Below, one piece after another: positions 1 through 10,100 of a stretch of 64,000 bases of DNA. Position numbers and translations under genes: made by a program. The notes below the pieces were generated by a model. It was not told where the DNA came from. It searched no databases and saw only the letters and a list, made by a program, of their open reading frames with translations. How positions within the stretch are numbered: position 1 is the stretch's first letter; each line of letters begins with the position of its first letter. The DNA comes from an uncultured Chloroflexota bacterium. Its GTDB lineage: Bacteria > Chloroflexota > Anaerolineae > UBA4142 > SHND01. Location of the stretch: assembly GCA_937870825.1 (NCBI GenBank), contig CALMZO010000329.1, positions 1 to 64,000 of the forward strand, given 5' to 3'.

Positions 1-660
1 GAATACGAACACGCGTTTTGGCGCGATGGCTTTTCGCGCGTCGCGGGTTTGGACGAAGCGGGACGCGGCGCGCTCGCAGGTCCCGTCGTCGCGGCGGCGG
101 TTATTTTACCGCGCATCAAAAATACGCAACAGTGGACGCGACACGAATTGTTTCAAACAATTGCGCGCGCCAACGATTCCAAACAATTGAACGAACGCGC
201 GCGCGAAAATTTGTTTCAACCGATTTGCGAAATCGCCGTCGCGTATGCAATTGGCAGTGCGTCTCAAATAGAGATTGATGAGTTAAACATCTTGCGCGCG
301 TCGCATCTCGCCATGCGCCGCGCGCTCGAAAATTTATCCCCCCCCCCCAACGCGCTCTTGCTCGACGCGCTCGTCCTCGAACATGTCACCATCCCCCAAC
401 AAGGCATCATTCACGGCGACGCGCTCGCGCTTTCAATTTCTGCTGCGTCCATTCTCGCCAAAGTAACGCGTGACCGCATGATGCGCGAACTCGACGCACA
501 ATTTCCGCATTACCATTTCGCGCACAACAAAGGATATGGCACGCCCGAACATTTACGCGCGCTGCGCGAATTTGGCGCATCCCCCATTCATCGCAAAACC
601 TACGCGCCCGTTTTTCAATTGACGTTTGACCCTTCCTTTCAACCAGCGCAAGCAATTTGA
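1..660 (+). CDS. rnhB: Ribonuclease HII, 5' end outside window
   Basis: Frame open from base 1: [36 protein letters not shown], with the RNase HII DEAGRG motif and later [15 protein letters not shown]. The track start at 49 is internal. Confidence 0.93.
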   Translation, partial: EYEHAFWRDGFSRVAGLDEAGRGALAGPVVAAAVILPRIKNTQQWTRHELFQTIARANDSKQLNERARENLFQPICEIAVAYAIGSASQIEIDELNILRASHLAMRRALENLSPPPNALLLDALVLEHVTIPQQGIIHGDALALSISAASILAKVTRDRMMRELDAQFPHYHFAHNKGYGTPEHLRALREFGASPIHRKTYAPVFQLTFDPSFQPAQAI

Positions 661-720
661 CGTTTGACGTTTTGACGTTTGACGTTTTGATGTTTTGACG
701 TTTGACATTCGTCCTTCGTC
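655..720. repeat. 7/8-bp micro-repeat array (CGTTTGA / CGTTTTGA)
   Basis: Sequence reads cgtttga-cgttttga-cgtttga-cgttttga-tgttttga-cgtttga-cattcgtccttcgtc between the rnhB stop and yraN. Confidence 0.8.
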
Positions 721-732
721 TTGTGCTACAAT
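702..732 (+). promoter_or_regulatory. Putative promoter, TTGACA(702)-N19-TACAAT(727-732), 7 nt from ATG 740
   Basis: Consensus-like boxes; the -35 box lies inside the micro-repeat. Confidence 0.4.
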
Positions 733-739
733 CTCGCGC

Positions 740-1120
740 ATGACGACGAACACGCGCGCTCGCAAAAATTTCGGCGATTCGGCGGAACGCATCGCCGCGC
801 TGCATCTCGAACAAAACGGCTATCGCATCCTCGCGCGCAATGTGCGGACGCGGTACGGCGAAATTGACCTCATCGCGCAAGACGCCGCCGGCATCGCGTT
901 CGTCGAAGTCAAAGCGCGCCGCACACGCGCGCACGGCGCGCCCGAAGAAGCCCTCACCCCGCGCAAACAATTGAAACTCGTCCAACTCGCCGACGCGTTC
1001 ATCGCCGAACACGAAATGTTTCAAGATAGCGCGTGGCGCATTGATGTTGTCGCGATTGAATTGGACAAAACAGGAAAATTGATTCGGGTGGAAATTATCA
1101 AGAACGCGGTGCAGATGTGA
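740..1120 (+). CDS. yraN: YraN/UPF0102 family endonuclease-like protein
   Basis: GDSAERIAALHLEQNGYRILARNVRTRYGEIDLIAQD...FVEVKAR matches UPF0102. The ATG at 740 is preferred over the track start at 695. Confidence 0.9.
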   Translation: MTTNTRARKNFGDSAERIAALHLEQNGYRILARNVRTRYGEIDLIAQDAAGIAFVEVKARRTRAHGAPEEALTPRKQLKLVQLADAFIAEHEMFQDSAWRIDVVAIELDKTGKLIRVEIIKNAVQM

Positions 1121-2079
1121 GCGAGAATTTGAAATTGCGGATTGCGAATTGGGAATTTCAAAATTCGCAATCCGCAATCCGCAAATTATTTGTTATCGTC
1201 GGTCCCACCGCCGTCGGCAAAACAGACATTGCGTTGCAGCTCGCGCACGCGTTCGACGGGGAAATTGTTTCTGCCGATTCGCGCACGATGTATCGCGGGA
1301 TGGATATTGCGACGGCGAAACCAACGCGCGAGGAACAAGCGCGCGTGCCGCATCACTTGATTGATGTGGTGGAACCCGATGAAGAATTGACGCTGGCGGA
1401 ATATCAAACACGCGCGTATGCGGCGATTGACGAAATTTTTGCGCGCGGCAAAATTCCGTTTCTCGTCGGCGGAACGGGCTTGTACGTGCGCGCGGTGGTC
1501 GAGGGGTATACCATTCCGCGCGTGCCGCCGAACATGACACGGCGCGCCGAACTCGAACAAATTCCCGCGCCCGAACTGTACGCGCGTTTGCGAACGCTTG
1601 ACCCCGAAATCGCGCAAACGATGCTGCCCAATAACACGCGGCGCATCATTCGCGCGCTCGAAGTGATTGAAGCAACGGGCGAAAAAATGTCCGCGCTGCA
1701 AACGCGTCACCCCCCCCCGTATCCCATCACACAGCTTGGTTTGAGTTTGCCGCGTCCGCTTTTGTATGCGCGCGTGGATGCGCGGATTGACAAGATGCTC
1801 GAAAACGGATTGGTGGACGAAGTGCGCGGCTTGGTCGCGCGCGGGTATGCGTTCGATTTGCCGAGCATGACGAGTTTGGGCTATCGTGAAATCGGCGCGT
1901 ATGTGCGCGGCGAAATTTCATTGGAGCAAGCCGTCACATTGTTGAAAAGCAACACGCGCAAATTTATCCGCCATCAAGCGAATTGGTTTCGTCCCGGCGA
2001 TTCGCGAATTCATTGGTTTGATTTGTCGGTTTCAAGCTATGATGCCATTCAAAAGTTTGTGGCAAGCGAAATTCCCTGA
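1117..2079 (+). CDS. miaA: tRNA dimethylallyltransferase
   Basis: LFVIVGPTAVGKTDIALQLAHAFDGEIVSADSRTMYRGMDIATAKPT; GTG start overlaps the yraN stop. Confidence 0.93.
   Translation: MSENLKLRIANWEFQNSQSAIRKLFVIVGPTAVGKTDIALQLAHAFDGEIVSADSRTMYRGMDIATAKPTREEQARVPHHLIDVVEPDEELTLAEYQTRAYAAIDEIFARGKIPFLVGGTGLYVRAVVEGYTIPRVPPNMTRRAELEQIPAPELYARLRTLDPEIAQTMLPNNTRRIIRALEVIEATGEKMSALQTRHPPPYPITQLGLSLPRPLLYARVDARIDKMLENGLVDEVRGLVARGYAFDLPSMTSLGYREIGAYVRGEISLEQAVTLLKSNTRKFIRHQANWFRPGDSRIHWFDLSVSSYDAIQKFVASEIP
1129..1187. repeat. Inverted heptamer (GATTGCG) repeat in miaA 5' coding region
   Basis: aaattgcggattgcgaattgggaattt / aaattcgcaatccgcaatccgcaaatt are inverted arms with 7-bp periodicity. Confidence 0.75.
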
Positions 2080-2091
2080 AACGCGAATAAT

Positions 2092-2153
2092 TAGAGTTCC
2101 CGCAGTTCCCTCATCTCCTTTATTTCCTTTCATTCCGCACCACAGGAACTCTA
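2092..2153. repeat. Inverted repeat TAGAGTTCC...GGAACTCTA enclosing approximate 9-mers (AGTTCCCGC, AGTTCCCTC, ATCTCCTTT, ATTTCCTTT)
   Basis: Direct reading of the miaA-glycerate kinase intergenic spacer. Confidence 0.5.
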
Positions 2154-2163
2154 GGAAACAAGC

Positions 2164-3477
2164 ATGTCCGTCACTCTCAACACTCTCCGTTCCGACGCGC
2201 GCGCAATTTTTGATGCGGCATTGCGCGCGGCGGACCCGCGTCTTGCCGTCGAACGCGTCCTCGCGCGGCGCGGCGAACGTTTGTTGCTGAACGGGCTGCC
2301 GATTTTTGATTTCACGCGCGGCAAACTCACCGTGATTGGCGCGGGCAAAGCGGGTGCGCCGATGGCGCAAGCGGTCGAAGAAATTGTCGGACCGGTGGAT
2401 GACTATCTCGGCGCGGTGACGGTGAAATACGGTCACACCTCATCGACGCGCAGTATTTTATTGTACGAAGCGGGACACCCTCTCCCGGACAAAAATACGT
2501 TGCGCTTTACGCATTCGCTCGTTTCGCTGTTGGAAGAGCAAACAGAAAATGATTTGGTGTTGTGTTTGTTTTCAGGGGGCGGTTCGGCGTTGTTCGAATG
2601 GCTGGTAAACGGCGTAACGCTCGACGACTTGCGCATGTTCACGAATGCATTGCTGCGCTGCGGCGCGACGATTTATGAAATCAATGCGTTACGCAAACAT
2701 ATCTCGCGCGTCAAAGGCGGACAGATTGCGCGCCTCGCACAGCCCGCGCGTGTGGTGTCGCTGATTCTTTCCGATGTGTTGGGTTCACCGCTGGATGTAA
2801 TTGCTTCGGGACCCACCGCGCCCGATTCGTCCACGTTCGCGGACTGTATTGCGCTTGTCGAAAAATATCATTTGCGCGAGACGTTTCCGCGCTCGATTTT
2901 GGAACATTACGAACGCGGCGCACGCGGCGAAATTCCCGAAACTCCAAAAGCCAGTGACGCCTTGTTTGCGCGGGTGACGAATGTGATTATTGCGGACAAT
3001 AAAATCGCGTGTGACGCGGCGGCACAGGAGGCGCGCGCGCGCGGGTATGCCGTGAACGTTCTTTCGACGACAATGCAAGGCGAGGCGCGGGACATTGGAA
3101 GAGAATTGGCGAAAAAGGGTATCGAGGGAGAGAAGGGACATTGCTGGCTCGCAGGGGGTGAGCCGACGGTGACGCTGCGCGGCAACGGCAAAGGCGGACG
3201 CGCGCAAGAGTTGACCTTGGCGGCGGCAATTGAAATTGCGGGCGATGACGAAATTGTGGTGTTCAGCGCGGGGACGGATGGGACGGATGGTCCAACCGAC
3301 GCGACCGGCGCGCTTGCAGACAACACAACCGTTTCACGCGCCCGCGCGTTGGGAATGGACGCGCGCGCATTTTTGGAAGACAACGACGCGTATCATTTTT
3401 TCGCGGCGCTCGCTGATTTGATGATTACGGGTCCGACGAATACGAATGTGAATGATTTGATGATTTGTTTGAAATAA
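2164..3477 (+). CDS. Glycerate 2-kinase (MOFRL/DUF4147 family)
   Basis: IGAGKAGAPMAQAVEE, CLFSGGGSALFE, SAGTDGTDGPTDATGALAD motifs of the GckA/TtuD family. Confidence 0.9.
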   Translation: MSVTLNTLRSDARAIFDAALRAADPRLAVERVLARRGERLLLNGLPIFDFTRGKLTVIGAGKAGAPMAQAVEEIVGPVDDYLGAVTVKYGHTSSTRSILLYEAGHPLPDKNTLRFTHSLVSLLEEQTENDLVLCLFSGGGSALFEWLVNGVTLDDLRMFTNALLRCGATIYEINALRKHISRVKGGQIARLAQPARVVSLILSDVLGSPLDVIASGPTAPDSSTFADCIALVEKYHLRETFPRSILEHYERGARGEIPETPKASDALFARVTNVIIADNKIACDAAAQEARARGYAVNVLSTTMQGEARDIGRELAKKGIEGEKGHCWLAGGEPTVTLRGNGKGGRAQELTLAAAIEIAGDDEIVVFSAGTDGTDGPTDATGALADNTTVSRARALGMDARAFLEDNDAYHFFAALADLMITGPTNTNVNDLMICLK

Positions 3478-3512
3478 AAAATTCGCCGCGAGATTTTCGC
3501 GGCGAATTTTTT
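3476..3512 (+). terminator. Intrinsic terminator
   Basis: aaaaaattcgccgcga-gattt-tcgcggcgaatttttt: 16-bp stem with T-tract after the glycerate kinase. Confidence 0.85.
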
Positions 3513-3686
3513 TTACGTTGTTGTTCGCCCGACGGCAAGCCGGTCGCCGGCGCTTTACCGCCGAACGAACCGCCGGAGCGAATGCCAAACGCCTCCCGGC
3601 TCGCGTCCGTTTGCTCGTCGGAATGGTTGCGATGGGACCTGTCGCTCATTTCAAATTCTCCGTGCTGCGCGCGCCAATAGAATCCC

Positions 3687-4586
3687 CTATCGCGTTGCGT
3701 GAACCTCTTGCTGAATCATTTCGAGCAAACGCGGATACACCACGTCGGGTTTGACCAACGGGTCGGCGGGGTCCATCAAGTCATGCGGCAGTCCCAGCTC
3801 GCGCGGAAATTCGTACGTGAAAATTTGATTCGTGTTGTGCGCGCGCCACGCGGCAACAAACGCGCGACAAATTTTATTGCTCACGGCAAAATCATTCGCG
3901 TTTGTAATCATCCAAACCGCGCGCGCGGCGGGCGGCTGACGCTGCGCCTGTTCGAGTAATTGGTTGCTCAAAATAAAAACATGCGCGAGTGTATGCGTCG
4001 AGAAACGCGGGTACGTGTATTGAAAGCCCCCCTGCTCGCGCACACGCGGGTCCCACCACATAAACAGATTCGGCAGGCGCTTGAACAAATGCGCGGCGAC
4101 ATGAGTAAAACGGGGCGGAATGACACTTGTCCCGTAGGCGGGCGCAACAATCAACACCCGTTCGACATCCGCGCGCTGTTCTGCGACCCACGTTCCCAAC
4201 ACGGCGCCGAGCGAAAGCCCAATCACCGTGAGTGAATCGCCAAAACCGCGCGCAATGTCCGCCGCCTCATTCGTCCATTCGAGCAATGCGGCGGGCGTCA
4301 ATTCCGCGTGCGCGTGGTGCATGCGGTCAATGTGTCCGTGATGCGGCAAGCGCGGCGCAAACACATTAAATCCTTGCGCGAACAACAAATCGCCGAACTG
4401 CGCGAATTGCTGCACACTGTCGGTGTAGCCATGCAAATACAACACGGCGCGCGGCGTCGCGCGTCCGTGTGACCAAAGGCGCGAGCCCGAAAGTTCGTGG
4501 ATGGTTTCATCATCGCGGGCGCGCAATGCCTCAAAACGCGCGAGCGCCTGGGAAAAGGTTGTGGTGGGATTTGAAATCAATTTCAT
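3687..4586 (-). CDS. Alpha/beta hydrolase (carboxylesterase-like)
   Basis: VLYLHGYTDSVQQF, GLSLGAVLG nucleophile elbow, HDLMDPADPLV near the C-terminus. Start at MKLISN; the track start is upstream. Confidence 0.8.
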   Translation of the reverse strand: MKLISNPTTTFSQALARFEALRARDDETIHELSGSRLWSHGRATPRAVLYLHGYTDSVQQFAQFGDLLFAQGFNVFAPRLPHHGHIDRMHHAHAELTPAALLEWTNEAADIARGFGDSLTVIGLSLGAVLGTWVAEQRADVERVLIVAPAYGTSVIPPRFTHVAAHLFKRLPNLFMWWDPRVREQGGFQYTYPRFSTHTLAHVFILSNQLLEQAQRQPPAARAVWMITNANDFAVSNKICRAFVAAWRAHNTNQIFTYEFPRELGLPHDLMDPADPLVKPDVVYPRLLEMIQQEVHATR

Positions 4587-5683
4587 CAGAGATGCGCGAG
4601 CGCGAGATTTTTGTAATGGCGCAGTCGCCGCGCGAACGCGCGCGTGTGACGTTCCGCGCGTTTCCAGCGCGAGTACGGTACGTCGTGACGGCGGCGCGGA
4701 ATGCCGACAAAGCCGCCAAGACACGTCCTAAATTCTGGCAACGGTGTTCGCCAAAACATCGAATCGTTATCGCGCGCTTGCTCAAACAACAACGGCAGCC
4801 CGCGTTCTTTTTCGCCGGGTACGTGCCACACAGAAACATTCAGGTCCGATGCTCGTACCGTGTTGGGAAATTCCTGCGTATAGATGCGGCGAAAAAATTG
4901 TTCATTCACGCGCGTTTTCAACAGACCGCGATTCAATACATACGCCAATGCCCATTCGTCATTGTCAAAAATGCTCCCGCCATTTGCCAAACGCGGCGCG
5001 CTGTGTCGCGCGTATTCGTTCAAGCAGTTCCACCAGCGTTCAAATTCCGCATTAAATACGCGCAGCGTTTCCGTCGTCCCGCCGATGCATTCCGCGCCAT
5101 AGAGGTCGGGAAATTTTTCGGGATACGTCGGGTCCAGACGCTGATACAGCTCCCCCAAATCTGCGCGGCTCAGATGATTCGGGTGACGTTCAAAAGGTTT
5201 GCGCGCGCCGTACGGATTGCACGTGAGCAGCGTTTTGGGTGGAACAATGGTTTCCCAATCCGCGTTGGAAAGAGTCCACACACAATCGCTGTCCATCAAC
5301 AAGAGTACATCGTGCGCGTCAAGTTGCGGGACCAGCGCGCGCAAAACGTCGTAACGATAAAATGTATTGAGAAACGAAGCGGATGCGCCCGCCGGTGGTT
5401 TGTAAATTTCAAACGGCGTGAAAAACGTTTCGACGTGCCACCGCGCCAAGAATTGCTGCGCGGAATTTTCGCCGATGGTAAAGTCCGCCCCATCGTTTGT
5501 GCCGACGACAATCCGCGCGTTGGGATAACAACGCCGCGCCGTCGCGCAAAACACCAAAACATTTTTCCAATATATGGCGCGGCGCACCTCTGCACTGCGT
5601 TTGCCGCCCAATTCCGGATAGAAACTTGCCGCATCGAGCGGGTTCGTATCAACACAAACAAAAGTTGCAATCGTTGGCTGCAT
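4586..5683 (-). CDS. Putative glycosyltransferase-like protein of unknown family
   Basis: LLLMDSDCVW (DXD-like) and a nucleotide-sugar-transferase-like layout. ATGA overlap with the downstream hydrolase. Confidence 0.5.
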   Translation of the reverse strand: MQPTIATFVCVDTNPLDAASFYPELGGKRSAEVRRAIYWKNVLVFCATARRCYPNARIVVGTNDGADFTIGENSAQQFLARWHVETFFTPFEIYKPPAGASASFLNTFYRYDVLRALVPQLDAHDVLLLMDSDCVWTLSNADWETIVPPKTLLTCNPYGARKPFERHPNHLSRADLGELYQRLDPTYPEKFPDLYGAECIGGTTETLRVFNAEFERWWNCLNEYARHSAPRLANGGSIFDNDEWALAYVLNRGLLKTRVNEQFFRRIYTQEFPNTVRASDLNVSVWHVPGEKERGLPLLFEQARDNDSMFWRTPLPEFRTCLGGFVGIPRRRHDVPYSRWKRAERHTRAFARRLRHYKNLALAHL

Positions 5684-5684
5684 A

Positions 5685-6851
5685 TCAAACCGGAACAAGC
5701 AGAGTGCGATGCGTACACAAGCGTTCAATCAACGCCGCGAGCAACTGCGTGCGTGGAAGAATACTGTCGCGTTCGATGTATTCATCGGGACTGTGGTCAA
5801 GTCCGCCAATCGCGCCCAGTCCATCGAGGACGGGCACTCCCGCTGCCGCGACATTGTTCGCGTCGGATGCGCCGCCCGTCGCCTGGTCTTGAATTTCAAA
5901 ACCCAACTCGCGCGCGCATTCTTTTGCCCATTCCGCCATCAGAGCAATCGCCGGAGTTTTCGCCATCGGCGGAAAATTGAACGCGCCCTCGATTTCGACG
6001 CGCGTGCGCGCGACATGCGTTTGCGCCGCAAGCTGCATCACCGCGTCGTGGGCGATGCGCGCGCCTTCAGGAGTTACCGCGCGCACGTCCACTTGCACCC
6101 ACGCTTCATCCGGCACAACATTGGTGCGCGTGCCGCCGCCGACGATGCCCGCGTTCACCGTCACGCCCGGCGCGATGCCGTTCAACCGGTGCAAAGCAAT
6201 GATTTGATGCGCGAGTTCTAAAATCGCATTCGCGCCTTTTTCGGGTTCCACGCCCGCGTGCGCGGAATGTCCGTGCACGCGCAGTGTGTACTCGCCCGTG
6301 CCTTTGCGCGCGCTGACGATGTTGCCGTTTGCGCGCGCGCCTTCGAGAACGAGCACCGTGTCCGCTTTTTTCACGATGGGCATGTAGAATTTTTTTCCGG
6401 TGGGCGAACCGATTTCTTCATCACAGCCAAAGAAAATCGCAAGTTCCGCAAAATTGTCGAAACCCGCGACTTGCAAGCCGCGCAGCGCATACATTGCCAT
6501 TAACACGCCGCTTTTCATATCCCCGACACCGGGACCGATGAGTTTATTGCCCTCCGCGCGCAGCGGACGCTCCGCCGCGACGCCGACAGGGTACACGGTG
6601 TCCAAATGCGTGAGCATCAAAAATTTGCCGTCACCCTTGCCGCGTAGGCGCGCGAGATGGCAATTGCCGAATTCGCGCACGGGAAAGTATTCCATGTCCC
6701 ATTCCCATTCCTGCCCGCGCGCGTTAATCCAATCGCCGACTAAATCCACACCCGCTTTGGTGAACGTGCCGCAGTCCACATTCACGAGCGTTTCAAGGTC
6801 TGCCAAAAGTTGGGGAAAAGAAGCTTCGAGAAACGGTTGAAGGTTGAGCAT
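5685..6851 (-). CDS. M20 family metallopeptidase (carboxypeptidase G2/ArgE-like)
   Basis: LMLTHLDTVYPVG, GPGVGDMKSGVLMAMYAL, FFGCDEEIGSPTGK, HSAHAGVEPEKGANAILEL. Confidence 0.9.
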   Translation of the reverse strand: MLNLQPFLEASFPQLLADLETLVNVDCGTFTKAGVDLVGDWINARGQEWEWDMEYFPVREFGNCHLARLRGKGDGKFLMLTHLDTVYPVGVAAERPLRAEGNKLIGPGVGDMKSGVLMAMYALRGLQVAGFDNFAELAIFFGCDEEIGSPTGKKFYMPIVKKADTVLVLEGARANGNIVSARKGTGEYTLRVHGHSAHAGVEPEKGANAILELAHQIIALHRLNGIAPGVTVNAGIVGGGTRTNVVPDEAWVQVDVRAVTPEGARIAHDAVMQLAAQTHVARTRVEIEGAFNFPPMAKTPAIALMAEWAKECARELGFEIQDQATGGASDANNVAAAGVPVLDGLGAIGGLDHSPDEYIERDSILPRTQLLAALIERLCTHRTLLVPV

Positions 6852-6912
6852 GGTGTGCGCGCGATTTTACAAGCGCGCGGAATGAATGTCAATGTGATTT
6901 GTCACACCCACC

Positions 6913-7039
6913 AGGGCAACTGCAAAGTCGCGTTAACTGTCATTTCGAGCGAATGCGAGAAATCTCACTACGCGCGGCAGCCGAGATTTCTCACTCCGTT
7001 CGAAATGACACCTCCTTGTCAAGGGACTTTGCAGTCGCC
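6913..7039. repeat. Nested palindromic element: outer GGCAACTGCAAAGTC/GACTTTGCAGTCGCC, inner GTCATTTCGAGCGAAtgcGAGAAATCTC / inverted
   Basis: Inner arms 6939-6967 and 6981-7009. Related copies at about 32562-32626 and 37586-37680. Confidence 0.85.
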
Positions 7040-7090
7040 GTGTCACGCACACGACAGACAGGGCATTGCAAATTGTGTACAATTCGTAAA

Positions 7091-7113
7091 GCGCAATGCG
7101 ACGCGCATTGCGC
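7091..7113. promoter_or_regulatory. Perfect 10-bp hairpin GCGCAATGCG-acg-CGCATTGCGC upstream of the histidine kinase
   Basis: Direct reading; operator or structural role unknown. Confidence 0.45.
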
Positions 7114-7169
7114 GACGAGAAAGATTGTAGTACTGTTGGGCGCGCAGTGTTGCAAGTGAAAGCCCGCAT

Positions 7170-10100
7170 ATGCCAAACACAAAACCGAAAACAAATCCCA
7201 AACCGACGCGTTCCCGCAAAACGCCGCCCGCGCAAGTGAAACCGCGCGCGCGCAAACCAAGCGCCGCGCTTTCCCGCGACGCGCAAATTCAAAACGCGCT
7301 CTATCGCATCGCCGACGCCGCCAGCGCGGTGACGGACATGCAAGAATTTTATGCGACGCTGCATCGCATTGTGGGCGAATTGATGTACGCGAAAAATTTC
7401 TTTATCGCGCTGCACGACAAACAGAGCGACATTTTGAGTTTTCCGTACTTTGCCGACGAAACGGGTGACACCGCGCCGCAGCCGCAGCCGCTGGGAAATT
7501 TTCGCGGCGCGACGAACTATATATTTCGGGTGATGAAACCCGTGCGTGCCACGCGCGCGTTTGACGAGCAAATGATTGCACGCGGCGAATACGAATTGTC
7601 AGGAACGTCGTCGGAAGATGGCCTCGCCGTGCCATTCGTCATTGATGAGCACCTCAAAGGACTAATTGTCCTTCAGAGTTACACACCCGAAATCGGCTAC
7701 AGCGATGCGGATTTGGACGTACTCAATTTTGTCGCGCAACACATCGCGACAGCATTAGCACGCGCGCGCGCGATTGAAGAGACCAAGCAGCGCAACGCAG
7801 AGCTGCATGTTATCAACAGCATTCAACAGGGCCTCGCGTCCAAATTGGAATTCAAGGCGATTATTAATCTCGTCGGCGAATCCGTGCGCGACATCTTTGA
7901 CGCGCAGGTGACTTTTATTGCGCTGGTTGACCATTCCACCAACATGGTACACCTGCCCTATTACGTGGAGGACGGCAAGCGTTTTGAAGAAGAGCCGTTT
8001 CCCCTCGGCGAAGGACTGACGGCACATGTCATTCGCACGCGCACGCGCCTCATCATCAACGAAAATTTCTTGGAGCTCGCGGTCAAACTTGGAGCAAAAC
8101 CCTCGGGCAGTGGACGAATCTGCAAGTCGTGGACGGGAATTCCAATCTTTGCTGCCGAGCGGGTGATTGGGATGTTGAGTCTACAAAACTATGAACATGA
8201 AAACGCGTTTTCGGATTCCGCCGTCAACTTGATGACGACCATTGCGTCGTCGCTTGGCATCGCGCTGGAAAATGCGCGCTTGTTTGATGAAACACAACGG
8301 TTGTTGAAGGAAACAGAACAGCGCGCGGCGGAATTGGAAATCATCAACAGCGTGCAGCAGGGACTCGCATCGAAACTCGACATGCAGGGCATTTACGATT
8401 TGGTGGGCGACAAGATTCGCGAAATTTTCGATGCACAAGCAGTCGTTCTTGTGCGCCTCGACCACGAAAACGAACTGATCTATCGCCCCTACATCACCGA
8501 AAAGGACAAGCGCATCGAATTTCCGCCGGGTCCTTTCCACGGACTTGCGCGCCACTTGATTCAAGAGCGTCACACCATCCTTATCAATGAAAATTGGGCA
8601 ACCCGTCTACGAGAACTTGGAGGTATCACGTCAAACGAAAATGAGACCAAAGCATGTCTCTTGGTACCATTCCTCGTCGCCGGTCATGTTATGGGGTGGA
8701 TCGCTTTAGAAAATTTGGAGCACGAAAATGCATTTACCGAATCCGATGTGCGCTTGCTCGAAACTCTTGCCAACAGCATGAGTGTCGCGCTCGAAAACGC
8801 GCGCTTGTTTGATGAAACGCAGCGTCTCTTGAAAGAGAGCGAACAACGCGCGGCGGAACTGCAAATCATCAACGCAGTCCAACAAGGACTTGCCTCAAAA
8901 CTCGACATGCAGGGCATTTACGAATTGGTCGGCGAAAAAATTCGCGAGATTTTTGATGCCCAAGTGGTGGTCATTGGTTACCGCGATGAGGCGGCAAACC
9001 TCTCGCGCTTTCCGTATGCGATTGAACGGGGCGAACGGGTCTATTTCCCACCTATCACTTTGCCGCCCGGCAAGCTCGGTCTGCTCGGCGATTATTTTCA
9101 AAAGACGCGCCAGCCACTCGTCATCAATCAAGATTTTGTCGAACGCGCCGCCGAATTTCCTTTCCTCCAAAACGGTGAGGGCGAAAAACCCAAGTCACTG
9201 ATCTCGGTCCCCATCTTTAGTGGAAACAATTTTCGCGGCGCGATTTCCTTGCAGAATCTTGACCACGAAAACGGATTCAGCGCATCGGATGTGGGACTTT
9301 TGCAAACTCTCACAAACTCGATGAGTGTTGCCCTGGAAAACGCGCGTCTGTTTGAAGAAACGGAACGCCGCGCGCGCGAAACTGCCGCAACAAGTGAAAT
9401 TTTACGTATCATCAGTCAATCGCCCGGCGATGAAAAACCAGTTCTCGATGCGATTGCGGTGAGCGCGGCGCGTTTGTGTGATTCCAGTGACGCGCAAGTG
9501 TTTCGTGTGAACGGAAATGTTTTGGAGCAGGTGGCATCGTTTGGCGACGTTCCGAATTTGCCGCTGGGCGAAGGCATCCCCCTCAATCGCGGCTCGGTCA
9601 GCGGACGCGCGTTCCTTGACCGACGAACGCTTCACATTTCCGACATTCTCACATTACCCCCCGAAGAATTTCCGGAAGCCATCGCCTTGGCAAAACGTTT
9701 TGGTCATCGCACGACGCTTGTCGTCCCCATGATTCGCGAAGGGGCTGCGCTCGGCGTCATTCTGCTGCGCCGCATGCGCGTAGAGCCGTTCAACGAAACC
9801 CAAGTTCGGTTGCTCGAAACGTTTGCTGACCAAGCCGTTATCGCCATCGAAAACGCGCGTTTGTTCGACGAAATCCAGAGCGGCAAACAATACAACGAAG
9901 CGATTGTGCAGACGAGTCCCGTCGCCATCATCACCGTTGATTTGGATTTCAACGTCGTCTCGTGGAATCCCGGCGCGGAACAATTGTTTGGCTACACGGC
10001 GCAAGAAGCGATTGGGCGCAACATTTACGACCTGCATTCCAAACTCGACCAGCTGCGCTCGGAATCTACGCAGTACGGAGAGGAAATCAAATCCGGCAGA

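Noticed and set aside
3425-3649. Small 74-aa minus-strand ORF (MSDRSHRNHSDEQTDASREAFG...) with a plausible SD
   Set aside because: Its 3' half runs through the glycerate kinase terminator hairpin and into that gene. A real short protein is possible but cannot be supported from sequence alone.
4469-5980. 503-aa plus-strand ORF
   Set aside because: Lies antisense to the hydrolase, GT-like and M20 genes; low-complexity basic composition.
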